15,226 nt of DNA from Treponema sp. (GTDB taxonomy: Bacteria; Spirochaetota; Spirochaetia; Treponematales; Treponemataceae), in contig SFOB01000057.1 in NCBI GenBank assembly GCA_004554075.1, forward strand, positions 1 to 15,226. Reading direction: 5' to 3'. The notes below the pieces were generated by a model. The model was not told the origin of the DNA. It saw only the letters and a program-made list of their open reading frames with translations, and did no database searches. The position numbers and the translations under genes were made by a program. Positions 1 to 7,830 of the stretch are shown piece after piece. Numbering within the stretch: the first letter of the stretch is position 1; the number at the start of each line of letters is the position of its first letter.

Positions 1-28
1 TCGGTTTGTTGTTTTGCGGTAAAAACAT
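1..28 (-). CDS. possible start of a gene leaving the window
   Basis: An ATG at 26-28 opens a minus-strand frame reading MFLPQNNKP before the window ends. A GGA lies 4-5 nt upstream and a better AAAGAGG about 15 nt upstream, which is too far for a normal Shine-Dalgarno. Only nine codons are visible, so neither a product nor the reality of the gene can be supported. It could equally be debris downstream of the broken GH3 gene. Confidence 0.15.
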
Positions 29-67
29 TTTATCCGATTCAAACCTCTTTTTCTATCTTAGGCTATT

Positions 68-310
68 TTAGCCAATCCACAACTTTTGATTATAACTCGA
101 AGTTGGAAAGCAGGTGGCAAGACGGCTGCGGTTTAAGTCTGCATAATGTTCAGTTTCATTATGAGCATCTTGTTTTCTAAGACCATGTGGGCCGTCACTC
201 ATAGAAAAGGAAGGAACCTTCCCGTTTGCATCGTAAGAGTTCCAGCTGCCAACACCATTGAAGAGGCGGATTTTTTCCTCTTTAGTCAATTTTCCTAAAT
301 CGTTATTCAT
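68..310 (-). pseudogene. truncated GH3 beta-glucosidase-like N-terminus
   Basis: The 80 residues match the extreme N-terminus of a family of GH3 beta-glucosidases from gut bacteria: LTKEEKIRLFNG, then SDGPHGLR, then LATCFPTSS. In intact members this is followed by the rest of a TIM-barrel catalytic domain, and the full enzyme usually exceeds 600 residues. Here the match stops after FPTSS (about position 95) and eight unrelated residues, YNQKLWIG, lead to TAA. The catalytic Asp, the second domain and the C-terminal domain are all missing. The start is well supported: GAGG lies 6 nt before the ATG, with a TATAAT about 30 nt upstream. I infer a deletion or recombination remnant that may still be expressed. 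No function is expected for this fragment. Confidence 0.7.
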
Positions 311-340
311 AAATATCCTCAGTTTAAATAATTCAGATAA

Positions 341-346
341 ATTATA
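341..346 (-). promoter_or_regulatory. -10 box of the GH3 remnant
   Basis: The minus strand reads a perfect TATAAT here, ending about 30 nt before the ATG at 310. It lies in a very AT-rich stretch. No good -35 hexamer is visible at 16-18 bp. The downstream SD is GAGG at 6-nt spacing. Confidence 0.5.
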
Positions 347-405
347 AATTACTTTTAGAAAAAAACAAAATGATTTATCGATTTATAAAAGATAAGTTTT
401 TTCAG

Positions 406-450
406 ACGTGCCACTGCTGTCCTGCTACGCTCAGTGAACAGCGTGGACGT
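406..450. repeat. REP-like imperfect palindrome after the dehydratase gene
   Basis: CCAC-T-GCTGT (411-420) pairs with ACAGC-GTGG (438-446), nine base pairs with one bulge. ACGT at 406-409 and 447-450 extends the stem past a further bulge. It begins 15 nt beyond the dehydratase stop codon at 465. There is no U-run on the minus-strand side, so it is not a textbook terminator. It may act as an mRNA 3'-end stabiliser or be a dispersed REP-type element. The rest of the 311-464 gap holds only the AT-rich promoter region of the GH3 remnant. Confidence 0.5.
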
Positions 451-464
451 GTTTATGCAATATA

Positions 465-953
465 TTAATTACCGCCGAAAAGTGCTTCTGCGTCTTCTGT
501 TTCCATTACAGAAACCTTTGTTGTTACGACAGGCTTTTCATCATTTTTATTTGCATACAGCTCGCAGATGTAGCGGTAAACATGATTTTCTTCATCGCGG
601 AAATCTTCTACTGCCTTCATCTGAATTGTTGTATTGTTTTTGAGATATCCTACATCTGCCTTGAATTCCATTACACTGAGGATAAAGCCCGGAAGAGGCT
701 TGCGCCCCTTGATTGTATTTGTGATTCCTGTAAGGGCTGAAATACACTGAGCCATAAACTCAAAGCCTGCCCAACTTGGAACGCCGTCAAACTCAGGCTC
801 ATAAAAAATACAGTTTTCTGTAATGTCGTATTCACTTGTGATTGTATGATTGTTTACATCGTGCTGTGTTACGCGTGAGAGCAGAAACATTTTTCCCTTG
901 TGAGGAAGATAGTTGATAAGCTCGTCGTGTTCAATAAGTTGCTGAATTTCCAT
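465..953 (-). CDS. ApeP/FabZ-like 3-hydroxyacyl-ACP dehydratase
   Basis: This 162-residue protein has the hotdog-fold signature of the ApeI/ApeP dehydratases from aryl-polyene clusters, which remove water from 3-hydroxyacyl-ACP. LPHKGKMFLL near residues 16-25 carries the catalytic His (H18). The segment GVPSWAGFEFMAQ (57-69) carries the acidic partner (E65) at the start of the long central helix. Length suits a single hotdog domain. The SD, AAGGAG, overlaps the ketosynthase stop codon with about 11 nt to the ATG, so the gene is translated from the same message as the last member of the trkA-trkH-lipoprotein-ketosynthase-dehydratase run. Substrate is unknown: no dedicated ACP, ketoreductase or second ketosynthase is seen nearby. 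A housekeeping FabZ is less likely because the sequence differs from FabZ around the active site. Confidence 0.75.
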   Translation of the reverse strand: MEIQQLIEHDELINYLPHKGKMFLLSRVTQHDVNNHTITSEYDITENCIFYEPEFDGVPSWAGFEFMAQCISALTGITNTIKGRKPLPGFILSVMEFKADVGYLKNNTTIQMKAVEDFRDEENHVYRYICELYANKNDEKPVVTTKVSVMETEDAEALFGGN

Positions 954-968
954 AAATTATTGTACTCC

Positions 969-2162
969 TTATATTCCTAATACTAAACAGGCGTTGGCAC
1001 CGCCGAAGGCGAAAGAATTTGAGAGGCAGATTTTCAGGTTGCCTTTAGCAGCTCCTGACTTTCCATCAACTATATTGAGTTCCGGAATCTCCTCGTCGCG
1101 TTCTCCATCCCAAACCTGAAGCGGTAATTTTATATTATCATTATTATTCTGATTTTCAACTAAAGCCTTCCAGCAGATTGCAGCTTCAAGTGCCGCTGCT
1201 GCTCCAAGAGTGTGACCTGTAACTGGCTTTGTTGTAGAAACAGGCACTGTCTTTTCGCCGAAAATTGCAGCAACTGCTTTTCCTTCCATGCTATCGTTGA
1301 GCTTTGTTCCAGTTCCATGAAGGTTGATGTAGCCTACTTCACTGGTAGCAACTTTGGAAGCCTCGAGGGCCCGGCGGATTGCCTTTTCTGCACCCGCTCC
1401 GCTTGGATCTGGTGAAGTCATATGATAGGCATCTGCACTTTCGCCCCAGCCGAGGAGTTTTACAGAACTGCCGTCGAGATGCTCCCGGGTCAGCACAAAA
1501 AATGCTGCTCCGTCTCCCAGGGTAATTCCGTGTCTGTTTTTGCTGAAAGGATTTGTGATTTCGCTTGAAACTGCTTCAAGGGCACTAAAGCCAATCAGGG
1601 TTGTGTCAGAAGCAATATCAATTCCGCCGACTACAGCTGCATCAACTACGCCACCCATAATCATTTCAGAAGCTTTAATGATTGCTCCTGCGCTTGAAGA
1701 ACAGGCAGTTGCAAAAGTTACTGCAGGGCCGGTCAGGCCAAACTTTTCTGCAACAAAAGTTGAAACATAATCTGCTCCCTGAATTTCAATATTGTAGTCT
1801 TTTGGGAACTCGCCTTCTGCAAAATATTTACGGTGATTGGCAAGAGAAAACTCTGTACCGTTATCGCAGGAACCAAGACAAACTGCAACCCGGTCTGCAC
1901 CATAGCGCTCTTTAACTGCAAGCACATCATCAGCTATCTGCTCAAGTGCTGCGTTTTCAATACGCATGATTTTCATATCGTAACGAGCACCACTTGCCTG
2001 TAAACTATCATCTGCAATTCTGGCTGCAAAATATTCTTCATCGTTGCAGGCCTTTACCTTTTTGATATTTTTCTGATTACCTGTTGTTACAGACTTCCAG
2101 AGCTCTTCAATGTTGTTTCCAGCGCAGCTCATAACTCCGGGCTTTGAAAGATACAATTCCAT
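969..2162 (-). CDS. beta-ketoacyl-ACP synthase (FabF/ApeO-like)
   Basis: A thiolase-fold condensing enzyme of 397 residues, normal for the KAS I/II family, which performs decarboxylative condensation of malonyl-ACP with an acyl thioester. The triad is intact: the Cys nucleophile in ATACSSSAG (C154), His in NLHGTGT (H282) and His in TKPVTGHTLG (H317). The C-terminal NSFAFGGANAC loop is also present. The ATG at 2162 was chosen over a TTG at 2174 because GAGGA lies 6 nt upstream and it avoids overlap; the lipoprotein stop then ends one base before this ATG, so translation is probably coupled. Its pairing with a hotdog dehydratase and a DUF3261-like lipoprotein resembles ApeO in aryl-polyene loci, so I favour a specialised polyene or modified fatty-acid role over housekeeping FabF. 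Confidence 0.85.
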   Translation of the reverse strand: MELYLSKPGVMSCAGNNIEELWKSVTTGNQKNIKKVKACNDEEYFAARIADDSLQASGARYDMKIMRIENAALEQIADDVLAVKERYGADRVAVCLGSCDNGTEFSLANHRKYFAEGEFPKDYNIEIQGADYVSTFVAEKFGLTGPAVTFATACSSSAGAIIKASEMIMGGVVDAAVVGGIDIASDTTLIGFSALEAVSSEITNPFSKNRHGITLGDGAAFFVLTREHLDGSSVKLLGWGESADAYHMTSPDPSGAGAEKAIRRALEASKVATSEVGYINLHGTGTKLNDSMEGKAVAAIFGEKTVPVSTTKPVTGHTLGAAAALEAAICWKALVENQNNNDNIKLPLQVWDGERDEEIPELNIVDGKSGAAKGNLKICLSNSFAFGGANACLVLGI

Positions 2163-2163
2163 C

Positions 2164-2796
2164 TTATTCCTCAATCTTTGTCAATTTATACTCATATCCG
2201 CGAAGATGATTTTTGATTGTGACAGTATCATCTATTATTGAAATTTCTTCAATCACTTTTTTTCCATCTGATATTCTACGAATTTCTGCGGCCCCTCCAG
2301 TTTCACGGCAAATTAAGAAATCCTCAAAAATAAGTCCGGCACTTGTATAATTTGCTTTCAAGACCTCAAAATCATAAAAAGCATTCTGAATATCACAAAT
2401 TATATACTCACCAGGTAAGGCTTTTGGAAAGTAGGCAGAATCAAAAATTACCTGACTTCCATCATAAAAAAGATTTCCCATATCTGCACCAAAATCATTC
2501 ATCAGCGAAAGGCTGATTGCAGTAGCATCTATCTGGGTATAGGAAAGCAGATTAAAACTTGTGCTGCCAAAACTACCGTTCAGTAGTTGAAGACCTTCAA
2601 AAATGCCTGCCGCATTTTCCGGCAGCAGAAGATTTACCTTTTTTGAATTTGTGATATAGATTGGACGCAGTCCTTTTGCAGTATAACTGTTTTCAGGGGC
2701 TGCTTTTTTTGTTGATGCACACGAAATCAGAAAAAGTGAAAGTGCACCCGCTGAAAGAAGCCTGCAGATATTTTTAAATCTTATATTCTTAATCAT
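2164..2796 (-). CDS. DUF3261-like lipoprotein
   Basis: The 210-residue product starts with a basic n-region, a hydrophobic stretch (about 13-24) and the lipobox LISC with Cys26, so it should be lipidated and exported. The mature part has weak but ordered similarity to what I recall of DUF3261 proteins: a segment LLPENAAGIFEGLQ, a central FGADMGNLFYDGSQV and a C-terminal NHLRGYEYKL. DUF3261 lipoproteins occur in aryl-polyene clusters near the ketosynthase and exporter genes; their biochemical role is not firmly known, with envelope transport of the product suspected. The gene starts 3 nt after the trkH stop with only a weak GGGA upstream, which suggests translational coupling to trkH. The family call is from memory of the pattern and could be wrong; the lipoprotein call is firm. 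Confidence 0.65.
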   Translation of the reverse strand: MIKNIRFKNICRLLSAGALSLFLISCASTKKAAPENSYTAKGLRPIYITNSKKVNLLLPENAAGIFEGLQLLNGSFGSTSFNLLSYTQIDATAISLSLMNDFGADMGNLFYDGSQVIFDSAYFPKALPGEYIICDIQNAFYDFEVLKANYTSAGLIFEDFLICRETGGAAEIRRISDGKKVIEEISIIDDTVTIKNHLRGYEYKLTKIEE

Positions 2797-2799
2797 ATT

Positions 2800-4245
2800 T
2801 TATTTTTCCCAATAAACCGGCAGGAAGTAAATTATCATAGTATATAATTCAAGACGACCTGCAAGCATTGCAAAACTATACCAGTATTTTACAAAATCTG
2901 GAAGGAAGCCAAAGTTTTCTGCAGGACCAAGAAGTCCATAACCAGGGCCGATGTTTCCAACCATACTGAGGGCACCGGTAAAGCTTGACCATACATCAAG
3001 GTTTCCAAGGCAGCCAACAAAGGTGGTAATCAATACCAGAGCAAAATAAACAACCATAAAGGCAGCAACATTAAAAACAATATCCTTGCGACCAGGACGA
3101 CCGTTCAGGCGGATTGCAAAAACTCCATGCGGATGAAGCATCTTGCGGGTCTCGTTCTGAACCTGCTTACCGAGTACCAGCCAGCGGATAACCTTAACAC
3201 CACCCGAGGTTGAACCCGAACATCCGCCGATAAAGAAGGTCACGAAAAGCAGGAACTGGGTTGCGGCCGGCCACTTCATGAAATCTGCGGTAGAAAAACC
3301 GGTAGTCGTCATGAGGGAAACAACCTGGAAGGAAGAATAGCGAAGAGTGTCACCGAAGCTGCCGTAAACCTTTCTCAGCGAAATTGAAACTGCAACAATG
3401 AGGGCCGCAACAATTACAAGGTAGGCTTTGAATTCTGAGTTAGTCGTAATGTCGCGGAACTTTCTTGTAATAATGTAAAAATACAGGCTGAAGTTGATTC
3501 CCGCGAGGAACATAAAAATCATTATGATTACATCAATTGCTACAGAGTTGTAAGAACCGATGGAAGCGTTGCGTGTAGAAAAGCCTCCGGTGCCAAGAGT
3601 TGCAAAAGCGTGAGAAAGAGCATCTGTAAAAGTCATGCCCGCAAGCTTAAGGGCAATTGTTTCTGCAGCTGTAAAACCAAAGTAAATGAGCCAGAGGATT
3701 TTTGCAGTAGTTGTGATGCGGGCAGTTACCTTTCCTTTTTCAGGACCAGTGGTTTCTGCCTTAATCAGCTGAAAGCCGCCTACGCCAAGAAGAGGTAAAA
3801 GAGCAACAGTAAGTGTTACAATTCCCATACCGCCAATCCAATGGGTGAGACAGCGCAGCATGTTTATTGATTTGGGAAGACTTTCTATTTCGCTTAAGAT
3901 TGTAGAACCAGTTGTAGAAAAACCGCTCACACTTTCAAAAAGCGCATCAACAAAACGGGGAATACTTCCAGAGGCATACATAGGAATTGCACCCATAAAG
4001 CTGATTACAATCCAGGAAAGAGCAACTGTTAAAAATGTCTGGCGGGTATTAAGTGTAATTTTGAACTTACGTGTTGGAAAATTAACTGCTGCTACAAGAA
4101 GGAAGCTGGCCGCCATTGGAATTATAAAGGAAAGATAAACCGAACTTTCTCCATAGTAAAAAGCAAAGCCAAGCGGAATCGCAAAAAGAATGCCAACAAT
4201 TGAAAGGAGAATGGAAGCTATTTTTAGAAATGAAATTATGAACAT
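2800..4245 (-). CDS. trkH: TrkH/KtrB-type potassium channel subunit
   Basis: A 481-residue inner-membrane protein that conducts K+ in partnership with a cytoplasmic nucleotide-binding TrkA subunit. It shows the four pore repeats of the superfamily, with filter segments SGFSTTGST (about 107-115), TLGTGGFST (216-224), TTTGFST (313-319) and VGNIGPG (429-435). The filter glycines are all present. The conserved GGCSGSTSGGVK block (340-351) precedes the gating region. Length and order match full-length TrkH. It lies 21 nt downstream of trkA, with an AGGGCGG-type SD 6 nt from the ATG, and runs straight into the lipoprotein gene. The pair should form a complete two-component uptake system. Confidence 0.95.
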   Translation of the reverse strand: MFIISFLKIASILLSIVGILFAIPLGFAFYYGESSVYLSFIIPMAASFLLVAAVNFPTRKFKITLNTRQTFLTVALSWIVISFMGAIPMYASGSIPRFVDALFESVSGFSTTGSTILSEIESLPKSINMLRCLTHWIGGMGIVTLTVALLPLLGVGGFQLIKAETTGPEKGKVTARITTTAKILWLIYFGFTAAETIALKLAGMTFTDALSHAFATLGTGGFSTRNASIGSYNSVAIDVIIMIFMFLAGINFSLYFYIITRKFRDITTNSEFKAYLVIVAALIVAVSISLRKVYGSFGDTLRYSSFQVVSLMTTTGFSTADFMKWPAATQFLLFVTFFIGGCSGSTSGGVKVIRWLVLGKQVQNETRKMLHPHGVFAIRLNGRPGRKDIVFNVAAFMVVYFALVLITTFVGCLGNLDVWSSFTGALSMVGNIGPGYGLLGPAENFGFLPDFVKYWYSFAMLAGRLELYTMIIYFLPVYWEK

Positions 4246-4266
4246 TATTGTCCGCCCTGCCCTTCA

Positions 4267-5712
4267 CTACTCGCCGCTGCCAAAATAAGCTAAAACTTTT
4301 TTACTGTTCTCTGCAACAGTAATAAGAACTATGTGATCTCCCGCGGTAATACGGGTGTTTCCGTTTACAATCTGATACTGATCGGTACCGGATTTTTTGT
4401 CCAGCAGAACCAGGAAGGTTCCCGGATTTGAAATCTCCTTGAGCTCCTTTCCGCTGACTTTAGAATCAGAAGTAACTTCACATTCAACAATTTCAAGCTG
4501 ACCGTTTGTTACGGTGTGAATCTCTTTTACAGACTTACCGCGCAAGTGACTCATGATGGAATCAACTACTGCATCGCGGAGAGGAACCGGAACATCAATT
4601 CCAAGCTTGCGGGAAATCTCAGCAAAAGCCGAGCTGCCTACAAGACTGACTGTCTGCTTTACACCAAGTGATTCAAGATATGCTGCAAGCACCATGTTCA
4701 TCTCATGATTATGGGTTGTACAAATTGCAAGATCAAAGTTTACGATTCCTTCATCACGGAGGAAGGATTCATCAGTTGCATCCGCCCTCATTACCCGCGC
4801 ATCCGGGAACTTTTCCGAGGCGGCTTTTGTGAGCTCATCATTACTGTCGATAATCACAAAATCAAAATTGCGGCGAGCCTTAAGATTTGTAAAGAGGCGG
4901 GCAATTCCGCTTGCCTTCTGGGCACCACCCATCAGCTTTTCTGCTACGATGGTTCCAATGCGGCCAGCACCAATCAAGGCAACCTTACGCAGTTCCTTCT
5001 GCTCGGCACCACAAAGTTCAACAACCTTGGAAATGTCTTCCTTGGAAACAAGCACACCGATTATTGTATCGGCCTCAAGCTTTGTATCTCCTGAAGGCAG
5101 CATTGTCTCGCCGTTCTGTTCAATATAGGCAACAAGGAATTTTACTTCTGTCTTGCTGCGGAGCTCTTTAAGCAGGGCACCATCAAACTGACTGCCGGCT
5201 GCAACTGTAATGCGGGCAATCTCAAGATCAGAATTATCAAAAGTGATTACGTTTCCAACCGCACCGTTCTCTACAGCCTGAACAATTGCATCAGCTGCCT
5301 CAACGTCCGGGTGAATCATATAGTTTACGCCGTATAGCGGGCGGTGCTTTCCTGCAAAGGTATTTGAATGCTTTTTTTCGGCCTTGGTTGTATTTACATA
5401 GTAAGCGTAGTTACGAACGCGAGCAATTTTTAAAATATCCGGATATACTGCATCAACGAGGGAGCAGGTAATCATATTTACTTCATCAGAAGAGGTAACG
5501 CAAACAAGGGCATCGGCTTTTGCAATTCCAAGCTCCTCCAGCGTTTCAAGGTTGTTACCGTCTGCACACATAACTGTACAATCCAGCTGATTTGAAGCGT
5601 GGCGGATTGTATTTTCGTCGTTATCTACAACGGCAACCTGATTTTTTTCATTAATCAAAAGTTTGGCAAGCTGGATTCCAGTGAACCCTGCGCCCACAAT
5701 AACTATTCTCAT
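4267..5712 (-). CDS. trkA: TrkA potassium-uptake regulatory subunit
   Basis: This 481-residue cytoplasmic protein has two tandem RCK units, the classic TrkA layout. The first Rossmann loop is VGAGFTG (6-12) with the adenine-ribose acidic cluster VVDND about 28-32. The second is IGAGRIG (247-253). Each is followed by a TrkA-C type domain. TrkA gates TrkH in response to bound NAD(H) or adenine nucleotides. The second Rossmann unit carries an insertion of about 20 residues (roughly 260-282) between its first helix and second strand. Start ATG at 5712 gives the canonical MRIVIVGAG beginning. No usable SD precedes it: a TATAAT sits only 6 nt upstream, so the transcript may be leaderless. It heads the five-gene run down to 465. 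Confidence 0.95.
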   Translation of the reverse strand: MRIVIVGAGFTGIQLAKLLINEKNQVAVVDNDENTIRHASNQLDCTVMCADGNNLETLEELGIAKADALVCVTSSDEVNMITCSLVDAVYPDILKIARVRNYAYYVNTTKAEKKHSNTFAGKHRPLYGVNYMIHPDVEAADAIVQAVENGAVGNVITFDNSDLEIARITVAAGSQFDGALLKELRSKTEVKFLVAYIEQNGETMLPSGDTKLEADTIIGVLVSKEDISKVVELCGAEQKELRKVALIGAGRIGTIVAEKLMGGAQKASGIARLFTNLKARRNFDFVIIDSNDELTKAASEKFPDARVMRADATDESFLRDEGIVNFDLAICTTHNHEMNMVLAAYLESLGVKQTVSLVGSSAFAEISRKLGIDVPVPLRDAVVDSIMSHLRGKSVKEIHTVTNGQLEIVECEVTSDSKVSGKELKEISNPGTFLVLLDKKSGTDQYQIVNGNTRITAGDHIVLITVAENSKKVLAYFGSGE

Positions 5713-5718
5713 AGCTCT

Positions 5719-5748
5719 ATTATACTATGTTTTTGGGTGATGTGTCAT
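5719..5748 (-). promoter_or_regulatory. trkA promoter, probably leaderless
   Basis: On the minus strand ATGACA (5748-5743), an 18-bp spacer and TATAAT (5724-5719) are followed by AGAGCT and the trkA ATG. A start site about 7 nt after the -10 box would fall on the ATG itself. The only purine-rich bases (AGAG) are too close to the ATG to act as a normal SD. Confidence 0.6.
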
Positions 5749-5781
5749 TCTTCGCGCATAAAATCAAGATTTTTGTTTTTT

Positions 5782-6471
5782 TCAAGCATTTTGAAAATTT
5801 ATAAAATTGATGATATCTTGCCGGGTGACTGCGTGAGGAAAGTCCTCGAAGAGTGGACTCGGAATGTGCGGCTCATAGGCACGGTCGCGGAACCAGGTGC
5901 ACTGAATTGCCTGCATACCGAGTGAGCGGGCTGCCTGGAGTTCGTGAGAGCCTCCGTCGCCTACGTAGAGGCATTCTTCTGGGGCCACGTTCAGGGCCTG
6001 CATGGCACGGCGGTAGATTTCCGGATCTGGTTTTGAGATGCCCTGTTCGTAGGAAATCATTGCGGCATCAAAAAGAGGATAGAGTGGGGATGCGAGAATC
6101 ATGTCGCGTTCGTCGGAAAAGGTGTTTGTGATAAGGCCGACCTTGAGTCCTTTTTCGCGGAGGGTTTTAAGCAGCCAGAGGGATTCAGGTGGGATGTCAT
6201 TGAAAGTGTCGCCCAGGGCTTCGCGGCGCTTACGGCAAATGAGTTCAACGTTGGCGGCTGAGTAGGCGCCAAGATTTTTGAGAGTCAGGGCCAGGCCTTC
6301 TTCCATAGAATATTTTCCAAGAGTGCGGTCTTTTTCAGTTTCGTGCCAGCATTTGCGAAAGGCTTCTATGGGCTGATTGAGATCTGCGGCGATGTGCTCG
6401 CTGAAATAGGTTCGTCCCGTAAAAAGGGTTACGAGGGTTTCAAACATATCGAAAATTACGGCTTTAATCAT
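5782..6471 (-). CDS. HAD-family hydrolase (HAD-IA type)
   Basis: A 229-residue Rossmannoid phosphatase-type enzyme with motif I FDMFETL (nucleophile D8), motif II LITNT (T115), motif III ISKPDPEIY (K147) and motif IV YVGDGGSHELQAA (D172). A helical cap sits between motif I and II, as in subfamily IA. The position two residues after the nucleophile, normally the general-acid Asp of phosphatases, is Phe10; 2-haloacid dehalogenases have an aromatic Tyr there. Activity may therefore be dehalogenase-like or slow phosphatase, and substrate cannot be predicted. Its ATG overlaps the stop of the upstream GNAT gene by 4 nt (ATGA), so it is the last gene of the hydrolase-GNAT-HAD operon. No strong terminator separates it from trkA; a short AAAATC-TT-GATTTT palindrome lies in the gap. 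Confidence 0.85.
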   Translation of the reverse strand: MIKAVIFDMFETLVTLFTGRTYFSEHIAADLNQPIEAFRKCWHETEKDRTLGKYSMEEGLALTLKNLGAYSAANVELICRKRREALGDTFNDIPPESLWLLKTLREKGLKVGLITNTFSDERDMILASPLYPLFDAAMISYEQGISKPDPEIYRRAMQALNVAPEECLYVGDGGSHELQAARSLGMQAIQCTWFRDRAYEPHIPSPLFEDFPHAVTRQDIINFINFQNA

Positions 6472-6902
6472 TTTGCTTCTCCTTCAATCCACTGGTGCAT
6501 GCCGGGCCCAAAATCTTCGTTGGGGCGCTCAATAAAGCCGAACTTTTTATAAAAGCCTTCTTTGCCTTTGGCTGCTTTAAGGCTCACCATAATTCTGTAG
6601 CCAGATTTCATCACACTTTTGATATAGGCCATCAGGTCGTTCATGACCATACGACCAAAGCCCTGCCCCTGAAAATCCGGTCTTACAATTATATCTGAGA
6701 CATAAGCCGTATAGCCGTGATCCCAGAGCATTCTGCCCATGGCAAGAGGCTGGCCGTTTTCCTTATTGCGGATGCAGCAGATGTGCGCCGTATGCTCTAA
6801 ACCATTTACAGCCTGCTCAAGAGGAAAAATACTCCAGCCTACAGAAGTTCGCATTTCCAGGTATTCTTCCGGAGTGATTGTATTTGTGATTTCGTAATCC
6901 AT
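6468..6902 (-). CDS. GNAT-family N-acetyltransferase
   Basis: A compact 144-residue single-domain GNAT protein that would use acetyl-CoA to acylate a small molecule or protein amine. Motif A is visible as SDIIVRPDFQGQGFGR (about 69-84) with the QxxGxG/A pyrophosphate loop. The C-terminal KEGFYKKFGFIERP block is the usual beta6-beta7 region. It ends in GPGMHQW, common in small GNATs of gut bacteria. An AGAGAGG SD lies about 6 nt before the ATG, and the hydrolase stop is 14 nt upstream. The 3' end overlaps the HAD gene by 4 nt. Substrate is unknown. Confidence 0.85.
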   Translation of the reverse strand: MDYEITNTITPEEYLEMRTSVGWSIFPLEQAVNGLEHTAHICCIRNKENGQPLAMGRMLWDHGYTAYVSDIIVRPDFQGQGFGRMVMNDLMAYIKSVMKSGYRIMVSLKAAKGKEGFYKKFGFIERPNEDFGPGMHQWIEGEAK

Positions 6903-6916
6903 TTTTTTCCTCTCTC

Positions 6917-7792
6917 TTATTTTAGTTCATCCAGAATCTTTTGATTTATTTCTTCTGCAAGTTCGTGACTTAATCCGTGACCTGCATCAGGATAAAATAC
7001 TGCATTCATATGATAAGAAAGCAGAGCCTCTTTTCCTCCAAGCTTCTGGAAAGGATCTTCTTCACCAGCAAGATAAAGAATTTTTTCACGTATTGAATCA
7101 ACCTCTGAATCCGTAAAAACGCGAACCTTATGAAAACTCATCGCCATATTATTAAAGCCCTGCAAAAGACTTTTCCAGTGAAACATGATATCTGGGTTAT
7201 CGGTAAAAACATTACAATTTTTGCCACAGATTTTTTTCATAAGCTTTAAAACATTTTTATCTGACGGGAAAAGCGCTTCCGGAAGAAATATTTTAAACAG
7301 TGGAGGAATAAGGCCTTTTCTTTTTCCGGCAGGAACGGCAGAAGCAATGCTGATTCCTTTTATAACTCTTTGAGGCCGCTTGAGAGTATAATACTGTAAA
7401 AGATAACCGCCGTTTGAAACTCCTGCAAAAAAGGCTTTTTCAATTTTTAATCCATCGAGTACCTGATCAATCCAAAGAATATCGTCAAAATCTTTGTTGT
7501 AATTTTCATTTGGAATGCTTTTTCCAGGGCCACCGATCGTGTCTATTGCAAAAATATTGAAATGCTTACTTAGAAAAGCCGCATTGTAAATCCACATTAA
7601 AGCTGAATCGTCACCTACCCCATGAAAAAGCACAAGAGTTGGAAGACTGGTGTCACCACATTCAATTACATGAGTACTGCCGTAGATTGTTGCTATGTCA
7701 CGTTCGGATTTGTCGCACCCCCACTGAGCAAGGAGCTTGTCATAGGACTGTAGGATCTTCTTCTGGGCATCTTCTGATTTATAAACTTTCAT
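6917..7792 (-). CDS. alpha/beta hydrolase
   Basis: A 291-residue alpha/beta-hydrolase-fold enzyme, likely cytoplasmic as no signal peptide is seen. In numbering from the upstream ATG at 7798, the oxyanion loop is LVLFHGVGDD (about 56-64), the nucleophile elbow is AGVSNGG (S128), the acid is in LAGEEDPF (probably D248) and the catalytic His is in DAGHGLSHE (H274). The triad is complete, so esterase, lipase or C-C hydrolase activity is plausible. Two ATGs lie 6 nt apart. I chose 7792 because AAAAGGG sits 8 nt upstream of it but only 2 nt from the ATG at 7798. A TGGTATCAT extended -10 lies just upstream, so this is probably the first gene of the operon with the GNAT and HAD genes. Confidence 0.85.
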   Translation of the reverse strand: MKVYKSEDAQKKILQSYDKLLAQWGCDKSERDIATIYGSTHVIECGDTSLPTLVLFHGVGDDSALMWIYNAAFLSKHFNIFAIDTIGGPGKSIPNENYNKDFDDILWIDQVLDGLKIEKAFFAGVSNGGYLLQYYTLKRPQRVIKGISIASAVPAGKRKGLIPPLFKIFLPEALFPSDKNVLKLMKKICGKNCNVFTDNPDIMFHWKSLLQGFNNMAMSFHKVRVFTDSEVDSIREKILYLAGEEDPFQKLGGKEALLSYHMNAVFYPDAGHGLSHELAEEINQKILDELK

Positions 7793-7830
7793 TTTCATAT
7801 CCCTTTTATTATGATACCATATTTCTAAAA

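Noticed and set aside
4705..5171. Overlapping plus-strand ORFs of 86-129 codons
   Set aside because: All are antisense to trkA, which has full family motifs; the ORFs show no recognisable domain or SD.
7639..7830. Upstream extension of the alkyltransferase ORF
   Set aside because: It overlaps the divergent hydrolase gene antisense and has no family similarity; the domain starts naturally at the ATG at 7831.
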